In this document: positions 6,741 to 17,491 of the stretch, one piece after another
Position numbering within the stretch: position 1 is the stretch's first letter
How the letters are laid out: each line of letters begins with the position of its first letter
The notes under the pieces: model-generated
Seen by the model: the letters and a program-made list of their open reading frames with translations, nothing else
Database searches by the model: none
What the model was told of the DNA's origin: nothing
Source of the DNA: Catenisphaera adipataccumulans
Lineage (GTDB): Bacteria > Bacillota_I > Bacilli_A > Erysipelotrichales > Erysipelotrichaceae
Direction of reading: 5' to 3'
DNA length: 64,000 bases
NCBI RefSeq assembly: GCF_014202755.1
Contig: NZ_JACHHK010000002.1
Coordinates: 124,001 to 188,000 of the forward strand
Position numbers and translations under genes: made by a program

Positions 6741-8033
6741 GTGAAAAGCACAATGAAGAGAGTTTCATTGTATGCATTCTTCTTTGTTTGTTTATTTGCC
6801 GGATTCTGTTTTGTGCAGACAAATGCTTATGCATCAACGAACGAAACGACAGAAGGTATAGCATGTGATGTTAACTGTGATACAGAGGAACCGCCGCTGA
6901 CCGATGAAAATCCGCCGGAAGACTTAGAACAACCAATTCTGATCCATAAGATCGATGAAAATGGAAATCAAATTAAAGATGCAGAATTGGAATTGACCGA
7001 TCAAGATGGAAATTCAACAGAGATCGTTACCACAGACGATGCAACGGTCGTGAATTTACCGGATGGTGAATACACGTTGCATGAGAAAAATGCACCGGAT
7101 GGTTATCAAAAATCCGATGATGTTTCATTTCAAGTAAAACCAGTACCGGATCCGCGGACAACGGATGAAAATTTAAAAACATTTAATAAGGGTGCTGGAA
7201 TAAATAGCCGGATCGGCGCTATATCAGACGGCGAAGCTGCCGGTGTATGGATCGATACAGAAGGCTATGGTGCTATTGTTTATCAATTAGAGATGTATTA
7301 TCAGCCATCTGAAGAAGCCGGCGAAACGACTTATACGATTTCGTATATGACAAAAAACAACCGTAATGCATATTATGGCGGTGACAATATGGTTGCTGAC
7401 CCAGAAACAATCGACAGACGCATCGCCTATTTATTGAATTATGGTTATAAAGGAACACCATTTTCTGGTATGAGCCATGCAGAATCGTATGTGGCTACTC
7501 AGATAGCAATCTGGGCAATTTTTCAAGAAATGCCAAGAGAAGCGATACTTAATTTTACTGACGATGAAATTCAAACTGCTCTGAATATTATATATCCACC
7601 AACGAGTGATGGGCAGCCGCTCATTCCTGATTTGACGGTAAATACGTCAAGTATCAGAATTAAAATGAGCGAATTATATAACGATGCTTTGACCAAGGCA
7701 GATCAAGCGAAATATCGCCATTACGTGGTATATTCTTCCTCAATCAGAGGCATGACTTTTTATGGAGAAGGATTCACAGATTATATTTCTTTGGGATTCG
7801 TCACACCAGGACATGTCTTTATGTTAGACTTGCCGGAAGAAACAACAGATACAGAAAAAACAAACACAACGACAACAGAAACAACAAATGATCAAGGTGT
7901 ATATGTACAAGCTGCACAGACAAGCAGAACAGGCGGTGTAAACACAGCAGCCTCAACACAGACAGCTATTTATTTTATGGGTGCCATAGTTGTAATCGGA
8001 GCCGCAATTATGATGAAAAAAGCAACAGAGTAA
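6741..8033 (+). CDS. Group A surface protein A1: Cna-B + thioester-fold domain lacking the cysteine
   Basis: A 430-residue secreted wall protein. An N-terminal signal peptide (hydrophobic residues 9-27, AYA-S cleavage near 32) is followed by a Cna-B-like domain, about 63-133 (Lys70, Glu115, AELELTDQDG, NAPDGYQ), which may carry an internal isopeptide bond. Residues ~165-330 match the TQxA thioester domain: VATQIAIW with Gln254 is present, but the position that carries the thioester Cys in A2 and A3 is Gln182 here (IVYQLE), so no thioester can form. A Thr/Glu-rich linker leads to GVNTA (399-403), a membrane helix and a KKATE tail. The start is GTG at 6741, set by a strong ribosome site; ATG 6753 is the alternative. 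It is the most diverged of the four. Confidence 0.82.
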   Translation: MKSTMKRVSLYAFFFVCLFAGFCFVQTNAYASTNETTEGIACDVNCDTEEPPLTDENPPEDLEQPILIHKIDENGNQIKDAELELTDQDGNSTEIVTTDDATVVNLPDGEYTLHEKNAPDGYQKSDDVSFQVKPVPDPRTTDENLKTFNKGAGINSRIGAISDGEAAGVWIDTEGYGAIVYQLEMYYQPSEEAGETTYTISYMTKNNRNAYYGGDNMVADPETIDRRIAYLLNYGYKGTPFSGMSHAESYVATQIAIWAIFQEMPREAILNFTDDEIQTALNIIYPPTSDGQPLIPDLTVNTSSIRIKMSELYNDALTKADQAKYRHYVVYSSSIRGMTFYGEGFTDYISLGFVTPGHVFMLDLPEETTDTEKTNTTTTETTNDQGVYVQAAQTSRTGGVNTAASTQTAIYFMGAIVVIGAAIMMKKATE

Positions 8034-8060
8034 TAAACGAACAAAATACGTTGTGTAGGA

Positions 8061-8113
8061 AAGAACATCGAAAAAGATGTTCTTTTTTTATGATTTTTGA
8101 GAATCAAAAATCA
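8061..8113 (+). terminator. Terminator after A1 plus second inverted repeat
   Basis: AAGAACATC (8061-8069)/GATGTTCTT (8076-8084) with a T7 tail is a strong terminator. It is followed directly by a perfect AT-rich inverted repeat ATGATTTTT/AAAAATCAT (8089-8113). Confidence 0.8.
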
Positions 8114-8175
8114 TAATATGATATAAAATTATAAAACAAAAGCAAGTTTTTAATAGTTTTAAATTCTTTATACAG

Positions 8176-8213
8176 TGCTATAATAAACACGGATAGAGGA
8201 GGGAGGTGAAACA
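8176..8213 (+). promoter_or_regulatory. Extended -10 promoter of surface protein A2
   Basis: TGC-TATAAT at 8176-8184 with no good -35. The short leader carries GATAGAGGAGGGAGGTGAAACA before the ATG. Confidence 0.65.
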
Positions 8214-9590
8214 ATGAAGAGAGCAGGAATGTATGCGTTCTTTTTCGTATGCTTGTTTACTGGATTTTTCTTTTGCGCAGATAAAGTATCCGCTGCAGCG
8301 TGTACAACATCTTCTGCATGTCCGACGGAAACAACTGTTGATGATTCGCTTCCGGATGATCTGACGCAGCCGGTGATCATTCAGAAAACGGATCCAAATG
8401 GAGCTCAGCTGAGCGATGCTGAACTTAGTGTTGTCGATTCGAACGGAGTCGTTCAGACAAACATTGTCACCACATACAACACGACAACATTGAACCTATC
8501 AAAAGGTGAGTATTTCCTGCATGAGTCCGGTGTACCGGACGGCTACCAGAAAGCCAAGGATATCTGGTTCTCTGTCAATCCGACGGTGGATTCCCGAAAC
8601 GGAAAATACATTTCGACAGATAGTGTTCAGTTTACTGGACTGACCGAAAAAGGCGGCGTGCGGCAGGATACAGAATTTGGAAAGATTGTTTACTGCATCA
8701 ATCCAGAAAAGAAGGGAATGCCAGTTCCGCAGCTTGCGTCTATCAGTCCGATGAGTGTTTCAGACTCTGAATACTTTATCGTTTATGGGAATGCTGATAA
8801 ATTGTCAGCTTGCTGGACTATGTATGAAGATAGTGCTGCTTATGAACAAAAATTGGCAAACTTGAATAAAGAATTTAATTATCTGGTCAATCAAGGATAC
8901 AAAAAACTCGGTGAACCGTTTGAAGGTATGACCGATGCACAGTCGTACGCGGCGACGCAGTTGGCAATCTGGGCAACGTTGGAACCGGGTGTACGTCAAA
9001 TGCAATATGGATTTAATTCCGGATGGGCAATTTGGGATAACCCACAGAACTTTGAATTTAATAATGGAAGCCAAATCTATGGACAAGCTGCAGCGTTTTT
9101 GAATTTTGCTAATTTATTATACAACGATGATCCGGCTATTAATACGTACTACATGAGCGAAGAAAGCAGTACTGATCGTGACACGATTATAGCCAAGGCA
9201 AAAGAATTATTTGAAAATGCGCAGAACGCAGATGAATTGGCGAACACTCAGTATGACCATTACATGCTGTATTATAGTGAACAAGATGGATATTGCGGTA
9301 CTATCTCGGAATATCAGAATTTAATTTCCGCTGCTGCTTCTTCGGATCCGATCACGATCACGATGATCGATGAACCAATTCCGGAAGAAAAAGAAGAAAC
9401 GCCGAAAGAAGAAAAAGAAACACCAAAAGAAGAAAAGAAGACGCCGAAAGCAGAAACAAAGACAGTCAATACACAGACTGTACAAACCAATGGCGTCAAT
9501 ACAGGCACCACAACGAATATGATGATGTGGGCCATGACGGCGATCAGCGCATTAGGTGCTGCGATGTTAATCAAAAAAGAAGCAGAATAA
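8214..9590 (+). CDS. Group A surface protein A2: Cna-B + intact thioester domain adhesin
   Basis: A 458-residue predicted adhesin. Signal peptide 1-28 (cleavage near SAA). Cna-B-like domain ~45-122 with Lys58, Glu104 and Asn122 in the places expected for an isopeptide bond. Thioester domain ~145-380: Cys161 in IVYCIN and Gln249 in YAATQLAIW are the pair that forms an internal thioester able to bond covalently to host amines. A Pro/Glu/Lys repeat linker (EETPKEEKETPKEEK) spans the wall, then GVNTG (427-431), a membrane helix and tail IKKEAE. The domain order, Cna-B before thioester domain, is the reverse of the best-known adhesins. A3 and A4 are close relatives at the N-terminus. Confidence 0.85.
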   Translation: MKRAGMYAFFFVCLFTGFFFCADKVSAAACTTSSACPTETTVDDSLPDDLTQPVIIQKTDPNGAQLSDAELSVVDSNGVVQTNIVTTYNTTTLNLSKGEYFLHESGVPDGYQKAKDIWFSVNPTVDSRNGKYISTDSVQFTGLTEKGGVRQDTEFGKIVYCINPEKKGMPVPQLASISPMSVSDSEYFIVYGNADKLSACWTMYEDSAAYEQKLANLNKEFNYLVNQGYKKLGEPFEGMTDAQSYAATQLAIWATLEPGVRQMQYGFNSGWAIWDNPQNFEFNNGSQIYGQAAAFLNFANLLYNDDPAINTYYMSEESSTDRDTIIAKAKELFENAQNADELANTQYDHYMLYYSEQDGYCGTISEYQNLISAAASSDPITITMIDEPIPEEKEETPKEEKETPKEEKKTPKAETKTVNTQTVQTNGVNTGTTTNMMMWAMTAISALGAAMLIKKEAE

Positions 9591-9610
9591 ACAATTTGTT
9601 CTATAAAATG

Positions 9611-9647
9611 ACCCCCAGAGGTTGGAAAACCAGCCGAAGGGGTTTTT
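9611..9647 (+). terminator. Terminator after A2
   Basis: Outer CCCC/GGGG and inner GGTTGG-aaaa-CCAGCC stems with T5. The same design returns after A3. Confidence 0.8.
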
Positions 9648-9742
9648 ATTATGAGCATGAACAGAATGCTTCATGATTAAATGATTTATAAAAAATAGAT
9701 ATAAATAAAATTTATATAGGCGCTCCATCAATGATTCAAAAA

Positions 9743-9783
9743 TGATATAATACTTGTAAACGGATAGAGAGGGAGGTGAAAAA
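9743..9783 (+). promoter_or_regulatory. Extended -10 promoter of surface protein A3
   Basis: TGA-TATAAT at 9743-9751, then CGGATAGAGAGGGAGGTG before the ATG. The leader matches that of A2 closely. Confidence 0.65.
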
Positions 9784-11121
9784 ATGAATCACAAATTGAA
9801 GAGAGCGTCTTTATTGGTTTTCTTTTTTGTATGTTTGTTCGGCGGATTGTGGATAGCGGCAGGAAACACATATGCTTCCAGCTACCGCCAGCAGCTTGCT
9901 CCGGCGCCGACTGTCGATGATTCCGTTCCGGATGATCTGACGCAGCCGGTGATCATTCAGAAAACAGATCCGAATGGAGCACAGCTGCAAGATGCTGAAA
10001 TTAGTGTTGTTGATTCAAATGGTGTCGTTCAGACGAATATTGTGACTACGTATGATGTGACGACGCTGAATATGTCCAAAGGTGAGTATTTTTTGCATGA
10101 GAGCGGTGCACCGGACGGTTACCAGCAAGCTGAGGATATCTGGTTCTCCGTCAATCCAACGGTAGATTCCCGAAATGGAAAACACATTTCGACAGAGGAT
10201 GTTCAATTTACTGGAATAACAAATCTAGGCGGCGTGCGGCAGGATACGGAATTTGGAAAGATTGTTTATTGTATCAACCCGGAAATAAAAACTTCGAATT
10301 CGGTTGGTGTTGCATCGGTTCAACCAATGAGCGTTGAAGACCCGGAATATTTTATCGTATACGGTTCCAAAGAAAATTTATCGGCTGCTTTGAGCGGTAA
10401 TTCATATAACGATCAGACATTGAATAATTTAAATAGCAAATTTAATTATCTGGTCAATCAAGGATACAAAAAAATTGGCGAACCGTTTGAAGGAATGACG
10501 GATGAACAATCCTACGCTGCAACGCAGTTAGCAATCTGGGCAACGATCCAACCAGAAACTTGCCATATTGATCTGGAGTCTTCAGTTTTAGTTGATGGAT
10601 GGAAGATTTGGGACAATTTAGAGGAATGGAATGGTTATGAGCTGCCACAAGATGATGCCTTTCGTATATTTATCAACAGGCTTTATAACATCAATGTGGG
10701 TCCAGAGTATTTCGACAGTGAAGAAGCAGGCCGTGACATCATTATCGCTAAAGCGAAAGAGTTATTCGAAAATGCACAGAACTCCGATGAACTGGCCAAA
10801 ACGAAATATGACCATTACATGTTATATTATAATGAACAATATGGAAATGGAGAGATACCAGAATTCCAAAATCTGATTTCTGCTGCAGATCCTTCGGATC
10901 CGATCATCGTTACGATGATCGATGAACCGATCCCGGAGGAGCCAGAAGAAACGCCGGAAGAAGAACAAGAGACGCCAAAGAAAGAAAAGAAAACGGTCAA
11001 TGCACAAACGGTGCAAACCAGCGGTGTTCAGACCGGCAGTGCGGTCCATACGATGCTGTGGACCATGATGATGATCAGTGCATTCGGTGCTGCGATGTTC
11101 ATCAAAAAAGAAGCAGAATAA
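9784..11121 (+). CDS. Group A surface protein A3: Cna-B + intact thioester domain adhesin
   Basis: A 445-residue paralogue of A2. Signal peptide 1-31 (NTYA-S). Cna-B-like domain ~46-124 nearly identical to that of A2, with Lys60, Glu106 and Asn124. Thioester pair intact: Cys163 in IVYCIN and Gln249 in YAATQLAIW. The Glu/Pro-rich linker (PEEPEETPEEEQETPKK) is shorter than in A2. It ends with GVQTG (414-418), a membrane helix and IKKEAE. The middle of the thioester domain (residues 170-215 and 255-330) differs strongly from A2, which suggests selection for varied surfaces or binding partners, while the N- and C-termini are held constant. Confidence 0.85.
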   Translation: MNHKLKRASLLVFFFVCLFGGLWIAAGNTYASSYRQQLAPAPTVDDSVPDDLTQPVIIQKTDPNGAQLQDAEISVVDSNGVVQTNIVTTYDVTTLNMSKGEYFLHESGAPDGYQQAEDIWFSVNPTVDSRNGKHISTEDVQFTGITNLGGVRQDTEFGKIVYCINPEIKTSNSVGVASVQPMSVEDPEYFIVYGSKENLSAALSGNSYNDQTLNNLNSKFNYLVNQGYKKIGEPFEGMTDEQSYAATQLAIWATIQPETCHIDLESSVLVDGWKIWDNLEEWNGYELPQDDAFRIFINRLYNINVGPEYFDSEEAGRDIIIAKAKELFENAQNSDELAKTKYDHYMLYYNEQYGNGEIPEFQNLISAADPSDPIIVTMIDEPIPEEPEETPEEEQETPKKEKKTVNAQTVQTSGVQTGSAVHTMLWTMMMISAFGAAMFIKKEAE

Positions 11122-11140
11122 AATAATCTATTTTTACGTG

Positions 11141-11177
11141 AACCCCAAAAGTTGGACAGCCAGCCGGAGGGGTTTTT
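11141..11177 (+). terminator. Terminator after A3
   Basis: CCCC (11143-11146)/GGGG (11169-11172) with an inner GTTGG/CCAGC-type stem and T5; a relative of the terminator at 9611. Confidence 0.8.
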
Positions 11178-11283
11178 CTTTGTTTGAATAGATATGAAAA
11201 ATATAATAAATAAATTAACAAAAAGTGTAATAAAAAGGATATATTAATCAGAGCATTAATATAGTAAAAATTGATGTTATAAG

Positions 11284-11317
11284 ATATAATATCTCTGGAT
11301 GAGAGGGAGGTGAAAAA
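11284..11317 (+). promoter_or_regulatory. -10 box and ribosome site of surface protein A4
   Basis: TATAAT at 11284-11289 (no TG extension here) and GAGAGGGAGGTG before the ATG. The upstream ~100 bp are very AT-rich. Confidence 0.5.
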
Positions 11318-12652
11318 ATGAACCAAAAAATGAAGAGAGTATATTTGTGGGGTTTCTTTTTTGTATGTCTGTTCGGCGGCTTATGGATGACGGCGGGAAA
11401 TACATATGCTTCCAGTTATCATCAGCATCTTAGCCGGCCGGATATAACGGATACATCGGTTCCAAGTGATGTTCAGCAGCCGGTGGTCATCCGGAAAACG
11501 GATCCAAATGGAACACAGCTGCAGGATGCTGAAATCAGTGTTGTCGATTCAAATGGTGTCGTTCAGAAAAATATCGTCACCACATATAAAGCGACGACGC
11601 TGAATATGGCAGAAGGTACATATTTTCTGCATGAGACGGACGCACCGGCCGGTTATCAAAAAGCGGCCGATGTGACATTCAATGTTAAGGTCATACCGGA
11701 CAGCCGGAACGGAGAGACCATTACGATGCAAAGAAACATCACAAATTATGATGCGGAAAACAAATCCAGAATTCAATTCTCTGATGGCGCATGGCACGAT
11801 GCAGAAAATGGTATCCTCTACCAATTTAATTCCGTTTGGGCAGATTGGTTTCGGAATACTCAGGCTGCAGATGCATACTATAGTCAAGAAACCACAGCTG
11901 GTACGTATCTTATTTCTTATGGGACCGAAAATAAATTGAAGTTACTGATGGATAGCCCTGTGTACGAAGGCCGTGACATGGCGGCACTGCAGAAAGAACT
12001 GATTTATTTGATCAATCATGGCTACAATGGGACAGCTTTTAGTGGATTGTCAAATGCGACATCGTATGCAGCGACACAGTTGGCTATTTTCCAGGCAATC
12101 AATGACAGGACCTTTGTGAGTGATGAGGAAATAATGGATCAGTGGAACAACGGCGACGCAAAAGATTATTTGGAACAGTATTTTTTCTTTCGACATCTTG
12201 ATGAGGTTGAAAGTACACTGGATATGGACGCTGCCTTAACCAAAAGTGATGAACTGCTGACGGCTGCGAAGCAGGCTGCTGCAGATGAAAATTACGATCC
12301 TGTCGAATATTACATGTTGTATTTTTATAAAGCGAATGAATCAAATTACGAAAATTATGGTATGTTCCCAGATTGGATCTCCGCTGCCAAGGTCACATCG
12401 ATGGAAGTGATCATGGTGGATGAAAAAGAAGCAACGGAAACTACGGAAACGACAGAAAAAGAAACGCCAAAAGAAGAACAAGAGACACCGAAGGAAGAAA
12501 AAGAAACACCGAAGACAGAAAAGAAAACTGTCAATGCACAGACTGTACAAACCAACGGTGTTCAGACGGGCAGTGCAGTTCATACGATGATGTGGACCAT
12601 AGCGGCCATCAGCGCACTGGGTGCTGCAGCTGCAGTCAGAAAAGAAATGTAA
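11318..12652 (+). CDS. Group A surface protein A4: Cna-B + thioester-fold domain lacking the cysteine
   Basis: A 444-residue group A protein. Signal peptide 1-31 as in A3. Cna-B-like domain ~46-124 close to A2/A3 (Lys60, Glu106; the final strand reads FNVK, so the isopeptide Asn is less certain). The thioester-fold domain keeps YAATQLAIF with Gln254, but the cysteine position is Gln169 (ILYQFN), so the domain cannot make a thioester. It shares this Cys-to-Gln change with A1 although the rest of the domain is quite different. A Thr/Glu/Pro/Lys linker with KEETPKEE-like repeats precedes GVQTG (414-418), a membrane helix and tail RKEM. It is the last of the four tandem group A genes. Confidence 0.83.
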   Translation: MNQKMKRVYLWGFFFVCLFGGLWMTAGNTYASSYHQHLSRPDITDTSVPSDVQQPVVIRKTDPNGTQLQDAEISVVDSNGVVQKNIVTTYKATTLNMAEGTYFLHETDAPAGYQKAADVTFNVKVIPDSRNGETITMQRNITNYDAENKSRIQFSDGAWHDAENGILYQFNSVWADWFRNTQAADAYYSQETTAGTYLISYGTENKLKLLMDSPVYEGRDMAALQKELIYLINHGYNGTAFSGLSNATSYAATQLAIFQAINDRTFVSDEEIMDQWNNGDAKDYLEQYFFFRHLDEVESTLDMDAALTKSDELLTAAKQAAADENYDPVEYYMLYFYKANESNYENYGMFPDWISAAKVTSMEVIMVDEKEATETTETTEKETPKEEQETPKEEKETPKTEKKTVNAQTVQTNGVQTGSAVHTMMWTIAAISALGAAAAVRKEM

Positions 12653-12659
12653 AATAAGA

Positions 12660-12684
12660 AGGACCGGGATCCCGGTTCTTTTTT
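12660..12684 (+). terminator. Terminator after A4
   Basis: GGACCGGGATCCCGGTTC hairpin followed by T6, just after the A4 stop codon. Confidence 0.8.
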
Positions 12685-12709
12685 GAAACAATTTTCATTC
12701 ATTTCATTA

Positions 12710-12738
12710 TTTACAATTTTCTTTCAAGGTGTTACAAT
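12710..12738 (+). promoter_or_regulatory. Promoter of the trp operon
   Basis: TTTACA 12710-12715, 17-nt spacer, TGT-TACAAT with the -10 at 12733-12738. It drives the T-box leader that follows. Confidence 0.75.
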
Positions 12739-12744
12739 TCAATC

Positions 12745-13016
12745 AACAAAACCGTTGAGGCGGAGATAACGTCAGACCAGGACGTACAGAGAGTTCCCGA
12801 TGGTGGAAACGGAACGGACACCGATTTGGCAAATGGACCGCTGAGGGTACAGTGAAAAGGAGATCCCTGAGTATTCTGTAACGTAAGGCCTGCGTCAGAG
12901 GCCGGAAATATGTTTGTATTTCGCAAGCGCACATCGATCGATGTGAATCAAGGTGGCACCGCGGATAATGTTTATTCGTCCTTGACAGAAAAAAGTTTCT
13001 GTCAGGGACTTTTTTC
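12745..13016 (+). ncRNA. T-box leader (tRNA-Trp sensing) of the trp operon
   Basis: A 270-nt leader with the T-box signature AAGGTGGCACCGCGG at 12950-12964. The likely specifier is TGG at 12834-12836 (context AAATGGACCGCTGAG), which would read the anticodon of tRNA-Trp. The terminator is GTCCTTGACAGAAA (12978-12991) pairing with TTTCTGTCAGGGAC (12996-13009), followed by T6. Uncharged tRNA-Trp would stabilise the antiterminator and let RNA polymerase enter trpD. The tryptophan call rests on the TGG codon plus the genes downstream; the stem I fold was not computed. Confidence 0.88.
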
Positions 13017-13045
13017 TTGCGAACAAAAGGAAAGAGGAAAAAAAC

Positions 13046-14068
13046 ATGATCAAAGAAGCAATTGAAAAAATCGTAAACAAAGAAGACTTAACCTATGATG
13101 AAGCGTATACCGTCATGAATGAAATCATGTCCGGTGAAACTTCCCAGACCCAGAATGCTGCCTTCCTGGCCGCGCTGAGCACCAAAAGCGCGCACATGGA
13201 AACCATTGATGAAATCAGCGGCTGTGCGACCGCCATGCGGGAAAAAGCAATCCCATATGACCGCGGCGACATGGACTTGTTAGAGATCGTCGGTACCGGC
13301 GGAGACGGCGCGCACAGCTTTAATATCTCTACAACTGCAGCTCTGGTCTTGGCTGCCGGCGGTGTCAAAGTCGCCAAGCACGGCAATCGGGCAGCCAGCT
13401 CCTTATGCGGCACGGCCGACTGCCTGGAAGCTTTAGGCGTCAACATCAACCAAGATCCAGAAAAAGCGAAACAATGTCTGCAGGAAGCCGGCATGTGCTT
13501 CTTCTTTGCACAGAAATATCATACATCGATGAAATATGTCGGTGCGATCCGTAAGGAATTGGGATTCCGCACCGTCTTCAATATTCTTGGTCCGCTGACG
13601 AACCCAAGCAAACCGAATTACTTTATCCTTGGGGTTTATGACCGCTATCTGGTGGAACCGATCGCCAAAGTACTGGTCAACCTGGGCGTCGAGCGCGGCT
13701 TTGTCGTCTACGGCGAAGATAAGCTGGACGAAGTCAGCATCTCCGCACCGACCCTGGTCTGCGAGATCCGAGACGGCTTCTACCGCACCAGTGAGATCAC
13801 ACCGGAACAATTCGGCTTTGAACGCGGTACCAAAGAGGATATCATCGGCGGCACACCGCAGGAAAATGCTCAGATCACCAAGGACATTCTGTCCGGCAAG
13901 GAACAAGGACCGAAACGCAATGCCGTACTGATGAATGCAGGCTTGGGCTTCTATGTTTATGGTAAATCGGAGACCCCGGAAGCCGGCGTGCAGTATGCCA
14001 AAGAGGTATTGGATTCCGGCAAGGCCATGGCTACCTTGCAGAAGCTGATCGAGGTGTCCAATGCCTGA
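13046..14068 (+). CDS. trpD: Anthranilate phosphoribosyltransferase
   Basis: A 340-residue enzyme that joins anthranilate to PRPP, the second step of tryptophan synthesis. The PRPP/metal-binding loop is visible as [17 protein letters not shown] (around residue 75) and the KHGNRAAS motif follows (around 111), as does GPLTNPSKP in the C-terminal lobe. It is the first gene of the operon behind the T-box and has a GAGGAAA ribosome site. In most Bacillota trpE and trpG would precede it; they are absent here. It overlaps trpC by 8 nt. Confidence 0.95.
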   Translation: MIKEAIEKIVNKEDLTYDEAYTVMNEIMSGETSQTQNAAFLAALSTKSAHMETIDEISGCATAMREKAIPYDRGDMDLLEIVGTGGDGAHSFNISTTAALVLAAGGVKVAKHGNRAASSLCGTADCLEALGVNINQDPEKAKQCLQEAGMCFFFAQKYHTSMKYVGAIRKELGFRTVFNILGPLTNPSKPNYFILGVYDRYLVEPIAKVLVNLGVERGFVVYGEDKLDEVSISAPTLVCEIRDGFYRTSEITPEQFGFERGTKEDIIGGTPQENAQITKDILSGKEQGPKRNAVLMNAGLGFYVYGKSETPEAGVQYAKEVLDSGKAMATLQKLIEVSNA

Positions 14069-14843
14069 AAATATTTTAGTGACGATTGCCGAAGCGGCGA
14101 GACAGCGCGTAGAGATCGCCAAAGAAGCCGTCACACCGGAATCCTTGTGCCGCAAGGCCGAAGCACTGCCCAAATTGAACCACCCGTTTTATCAGGCGCT
14201 GGCCAAACCGGACATTTCCTTTATCTGTGAATGCAAACAAGCATCGCCGTCCAAAGGCCAGATCGTGGAACACTTTCCATACGTAAAGATCGCCGAAGAA
14301 TATGAAGCAGCCGGTGCCGATGCCATTTCGGTGCTCACCGAACCGCAGTGGTTCAAAGGCGGCTTTGATTATTTGCATGAAATCAGTCAGAAGGTATCGA
14401 TCCCATGTTTATGCAAAGACTTTACCATTGATGAATATATGATTGACCAGGCACGGCTGAACGGCGCTGCAGCGGTGCTGCTGATCGTTGCGCTGCTGGA
14501 TGAAGAGACGCTCAGCCGCTATCTGGCCAAGGCCGAAGCGCTGGGAATGGATGCGTTGGTGGAGTGCCATGATGAAAACGAAGTAGCGACAGCCAAACGC
14601 TGCCATGCCCGGATCATCGGCGTCAACAACCGGAATTTGAAAAACTTCAGCGTGGATCCGCACAATTGTCTGCGGCTGCGTGAACAAGTCGGTCATGACT
14701 GTTTGTTTGTGGCCGAAAGCGGCATCAAGAATGCAGCCGATGTACAGGCGCTGCGCCAGGCTGATGTCGATGCCGTGCTGATCGGTGAAACCATGATGCT
14801 GGCGGCGGACAAGACGCAGAAACTGAAGGAATTGAAACAATGA
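14061..14843 (+). CDS. trpC: Indole-3-glycerol phosphate synthase
   Basis: A 260-residue TIM-barrel enzyme that closes the indole ring, the fourth pathway step. Typical signatures are [13 protein letters not shown] (around residue 55), [33 protein letters not shown] and VAESGIK. It starts inside the end of trpD (8-nt overlap; ribosome site GAGGTG) and its TGA overlaps the ATG of trpF. The length is usual for a monofunctional TrpC; it is not fused to TrpF. Confidence 0.95.
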   Translation: MPENILVTIAEAARQRVEIAKEAVTPESLCRKAEALPKLNHPFYQALAKPDISFICECKQASPSKGQIVEHFPYVKIAEEYEAAGADAISVLTEPQWFKGGFDYLHEISQKVSIPCLCKDFTIDEYMIDQARLNGAAAVLLIVALLDEETLSRYLAKAEALGMDALVECHDENEVATAKRCHARIIGVNNRNLKNFSVDPHNCLRLREQVGHDCLFVAESGIKNAADVQALRQADVDAVLIGETMMLAADKTQKLKELKQ

Positions 14844-15441
14844 TCCGGATCAAGATCTGCGGTCTGCGCCGGCTTGAAGATATCGCGATCGCCAATCGCT
14901 GTCATCCCAATTATGCGGGCTTTATCGTTGATTTTCCGAAAAGCTTCCGCAGTGTAGAGCCGGCTGCTCTGCATACCTTGACCGATCGGCTCGATCCTGC
15001 CATTCCGGCCGTCGGTGTCTTTGTCGATGAAGATCCGGCCGTGATCGAACAATTGGTCAGGACTAATACGATCCAAATGGTGCAGCTGCACGGCCATGAG
15101 ACACCGGCGATGATCCGCACCGTTCAATCATTCGGCGCACCGGTCATCAAAGCCTTTGTGATCCGCAGCGAAGCAGACCTGCAGCCAGCCATTGACAGTC
15201 CGGCCGACGCGATCCTGCTGGATGCCGGTCAAGGCAGCGGCCGTACCTTTGACTGGAGCCTGCTGAAACAGATGGACCGGCCGTTCATCCTGGCCGGCGG
15301 CCTGAACCCGGACAATCTGTCGGAGGCCATTCAAACCCTCCGCCCGGCTGCCGTTGATATCAGCAGCGGGGCTGAGACCAATCAAATCAAAGATGAACAA
15401 AAAATCAAACAATGCATTGCGTTGTGTCGAAAGGAGCAGTT

Positions 15442-15445
<4 letters not shown>
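14840..15445 (+). CDS. trpF: Phosphoribosylanthranilate isomerase
   Basis: A 201-residue small TIM-barrel protein that performs the Amadori rearrangement of phosphoribosylanthranilate, the third pathway step. It begins [15 protein letters not shown] with the catalytic Cys in KICG, and carries [22 protein letters not shown] with the general-acid Asp, and [11 protein letters not shown] for phosphate binding. It overlaps trpC by 4 nt and trpB by 4 nt (ATGA junctions), so the middle of the operon is tightly coupled. Confidence 0.95.
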
Positions 15446-16624
<1,179 letters not shown>

Positions 16625-16632
<8 letters not shown>

Positions 16633-17404
16633 GATCGCAGAAGCATTTGACCACGGCAAAGCGTTCATTCCATTTGTGACATGCGGAGACCCGGATCTAA
16701 ACACAACCAAAGCAATCATCAAAGAACTGCAGGCAGCCGGGGCAGATCTAATTGAATTGGGCATTCCGTTTTCAGATCCGACCGCTGAAGGACCGACCAT
16801 TCAGGAAGCCAATCTGCGCTCGTTATCCAACGGCTGCACCACTGACAAGATCTTTGCGATGGTCAAAGAGATCCGTCAGGAAGTTACCATCCCGATGGTC
16901 TTCATGACCTATGCGAATGTTGTCTTCTCCTACGGCAGCGAACGCTTCATCAAGACTGCCAAGGAAATCGGCATGGACGGCATGATCCTGCCGGATGTAC
17001 CCTATGAAGAAAAAGAAGAATTCCTCGATTTGTGCAAAAAATATGATTTTGATTTGGTTTCATTGATCGCACCGACCAGTGAGGACCGCATCCAGATGAT
17101 CGCCGCCGAAGCAGATGGTTTTGTTTACGTAGTTTCCAGTTTGGGCGTCACCGGCGTACGAAGCAAGATCACGACCGATCTGAAAAGCATGGTTGCCAAG
17201 ATCAAAGCGGCGACGGATATACCGTGTGCCATCGGATTTGGCATCAGCACTCCGGAACAAGCACGGAATATGGCGATGACCGGTGCGGACGGCGTCATTG
17301 TCGGGTCTGCGATTGTTAAGATCATCGCACAATATAAACAAGACGCTCCTCGTTATGTCGGCGAATATGTCCGCTCCATGAAAGAAGCGATCCGCGGTCT
17401 GTAA
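16625..17404 (+). CDS. trpA: Tryptophan synthase alpha chain
   Basis: A 259-residue TIM-barrel subunit that splits indoleglycerol phosphate and passes indole to TrpB through the tunnel. The signature [20 protein letters not shown] contains the catalytic Glu44; the second catalytic position, Asp60 in the Salmonella enzyme (LADG), is Glu55 here (TAEG). Other landmarks are [12 protein letters not shown] and [10 protein letters not shown]. The ATG at 16625 has a GAGAGGA ribosome site. It is the last gene; its stop codon forms part of the operon terminator. Confidence 0.94.
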
Positions 17405-17420
17405 AGACCGCATTTTTTTT
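17394..17420 (+). terminator. trp operon terminator
   Basis: GCGGTCT-gtaa-AGACCGC followed by A-T8; the loop contains the trpA stop codon. Confidence 0.88.
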
Positions 17421-17443
17421 CGACATTCCGTGACGAACGACCG

Positions 17444-17472
17444 TTGTATCCAATGACATTCTTTTTTATGAT
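17444..17472 (+). promoter_or_regulatory. Promoter of the membrane protein/lepB pair
   Basis: TTGTAT 17444-17449, 17-nt spacer, TATGAT 17467-17472. AGGAGA follows before the ATG at 17492. Confidence 0.65.
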
Positions 17473-17491
17473 GGAAGCAGGAGATGATCAA

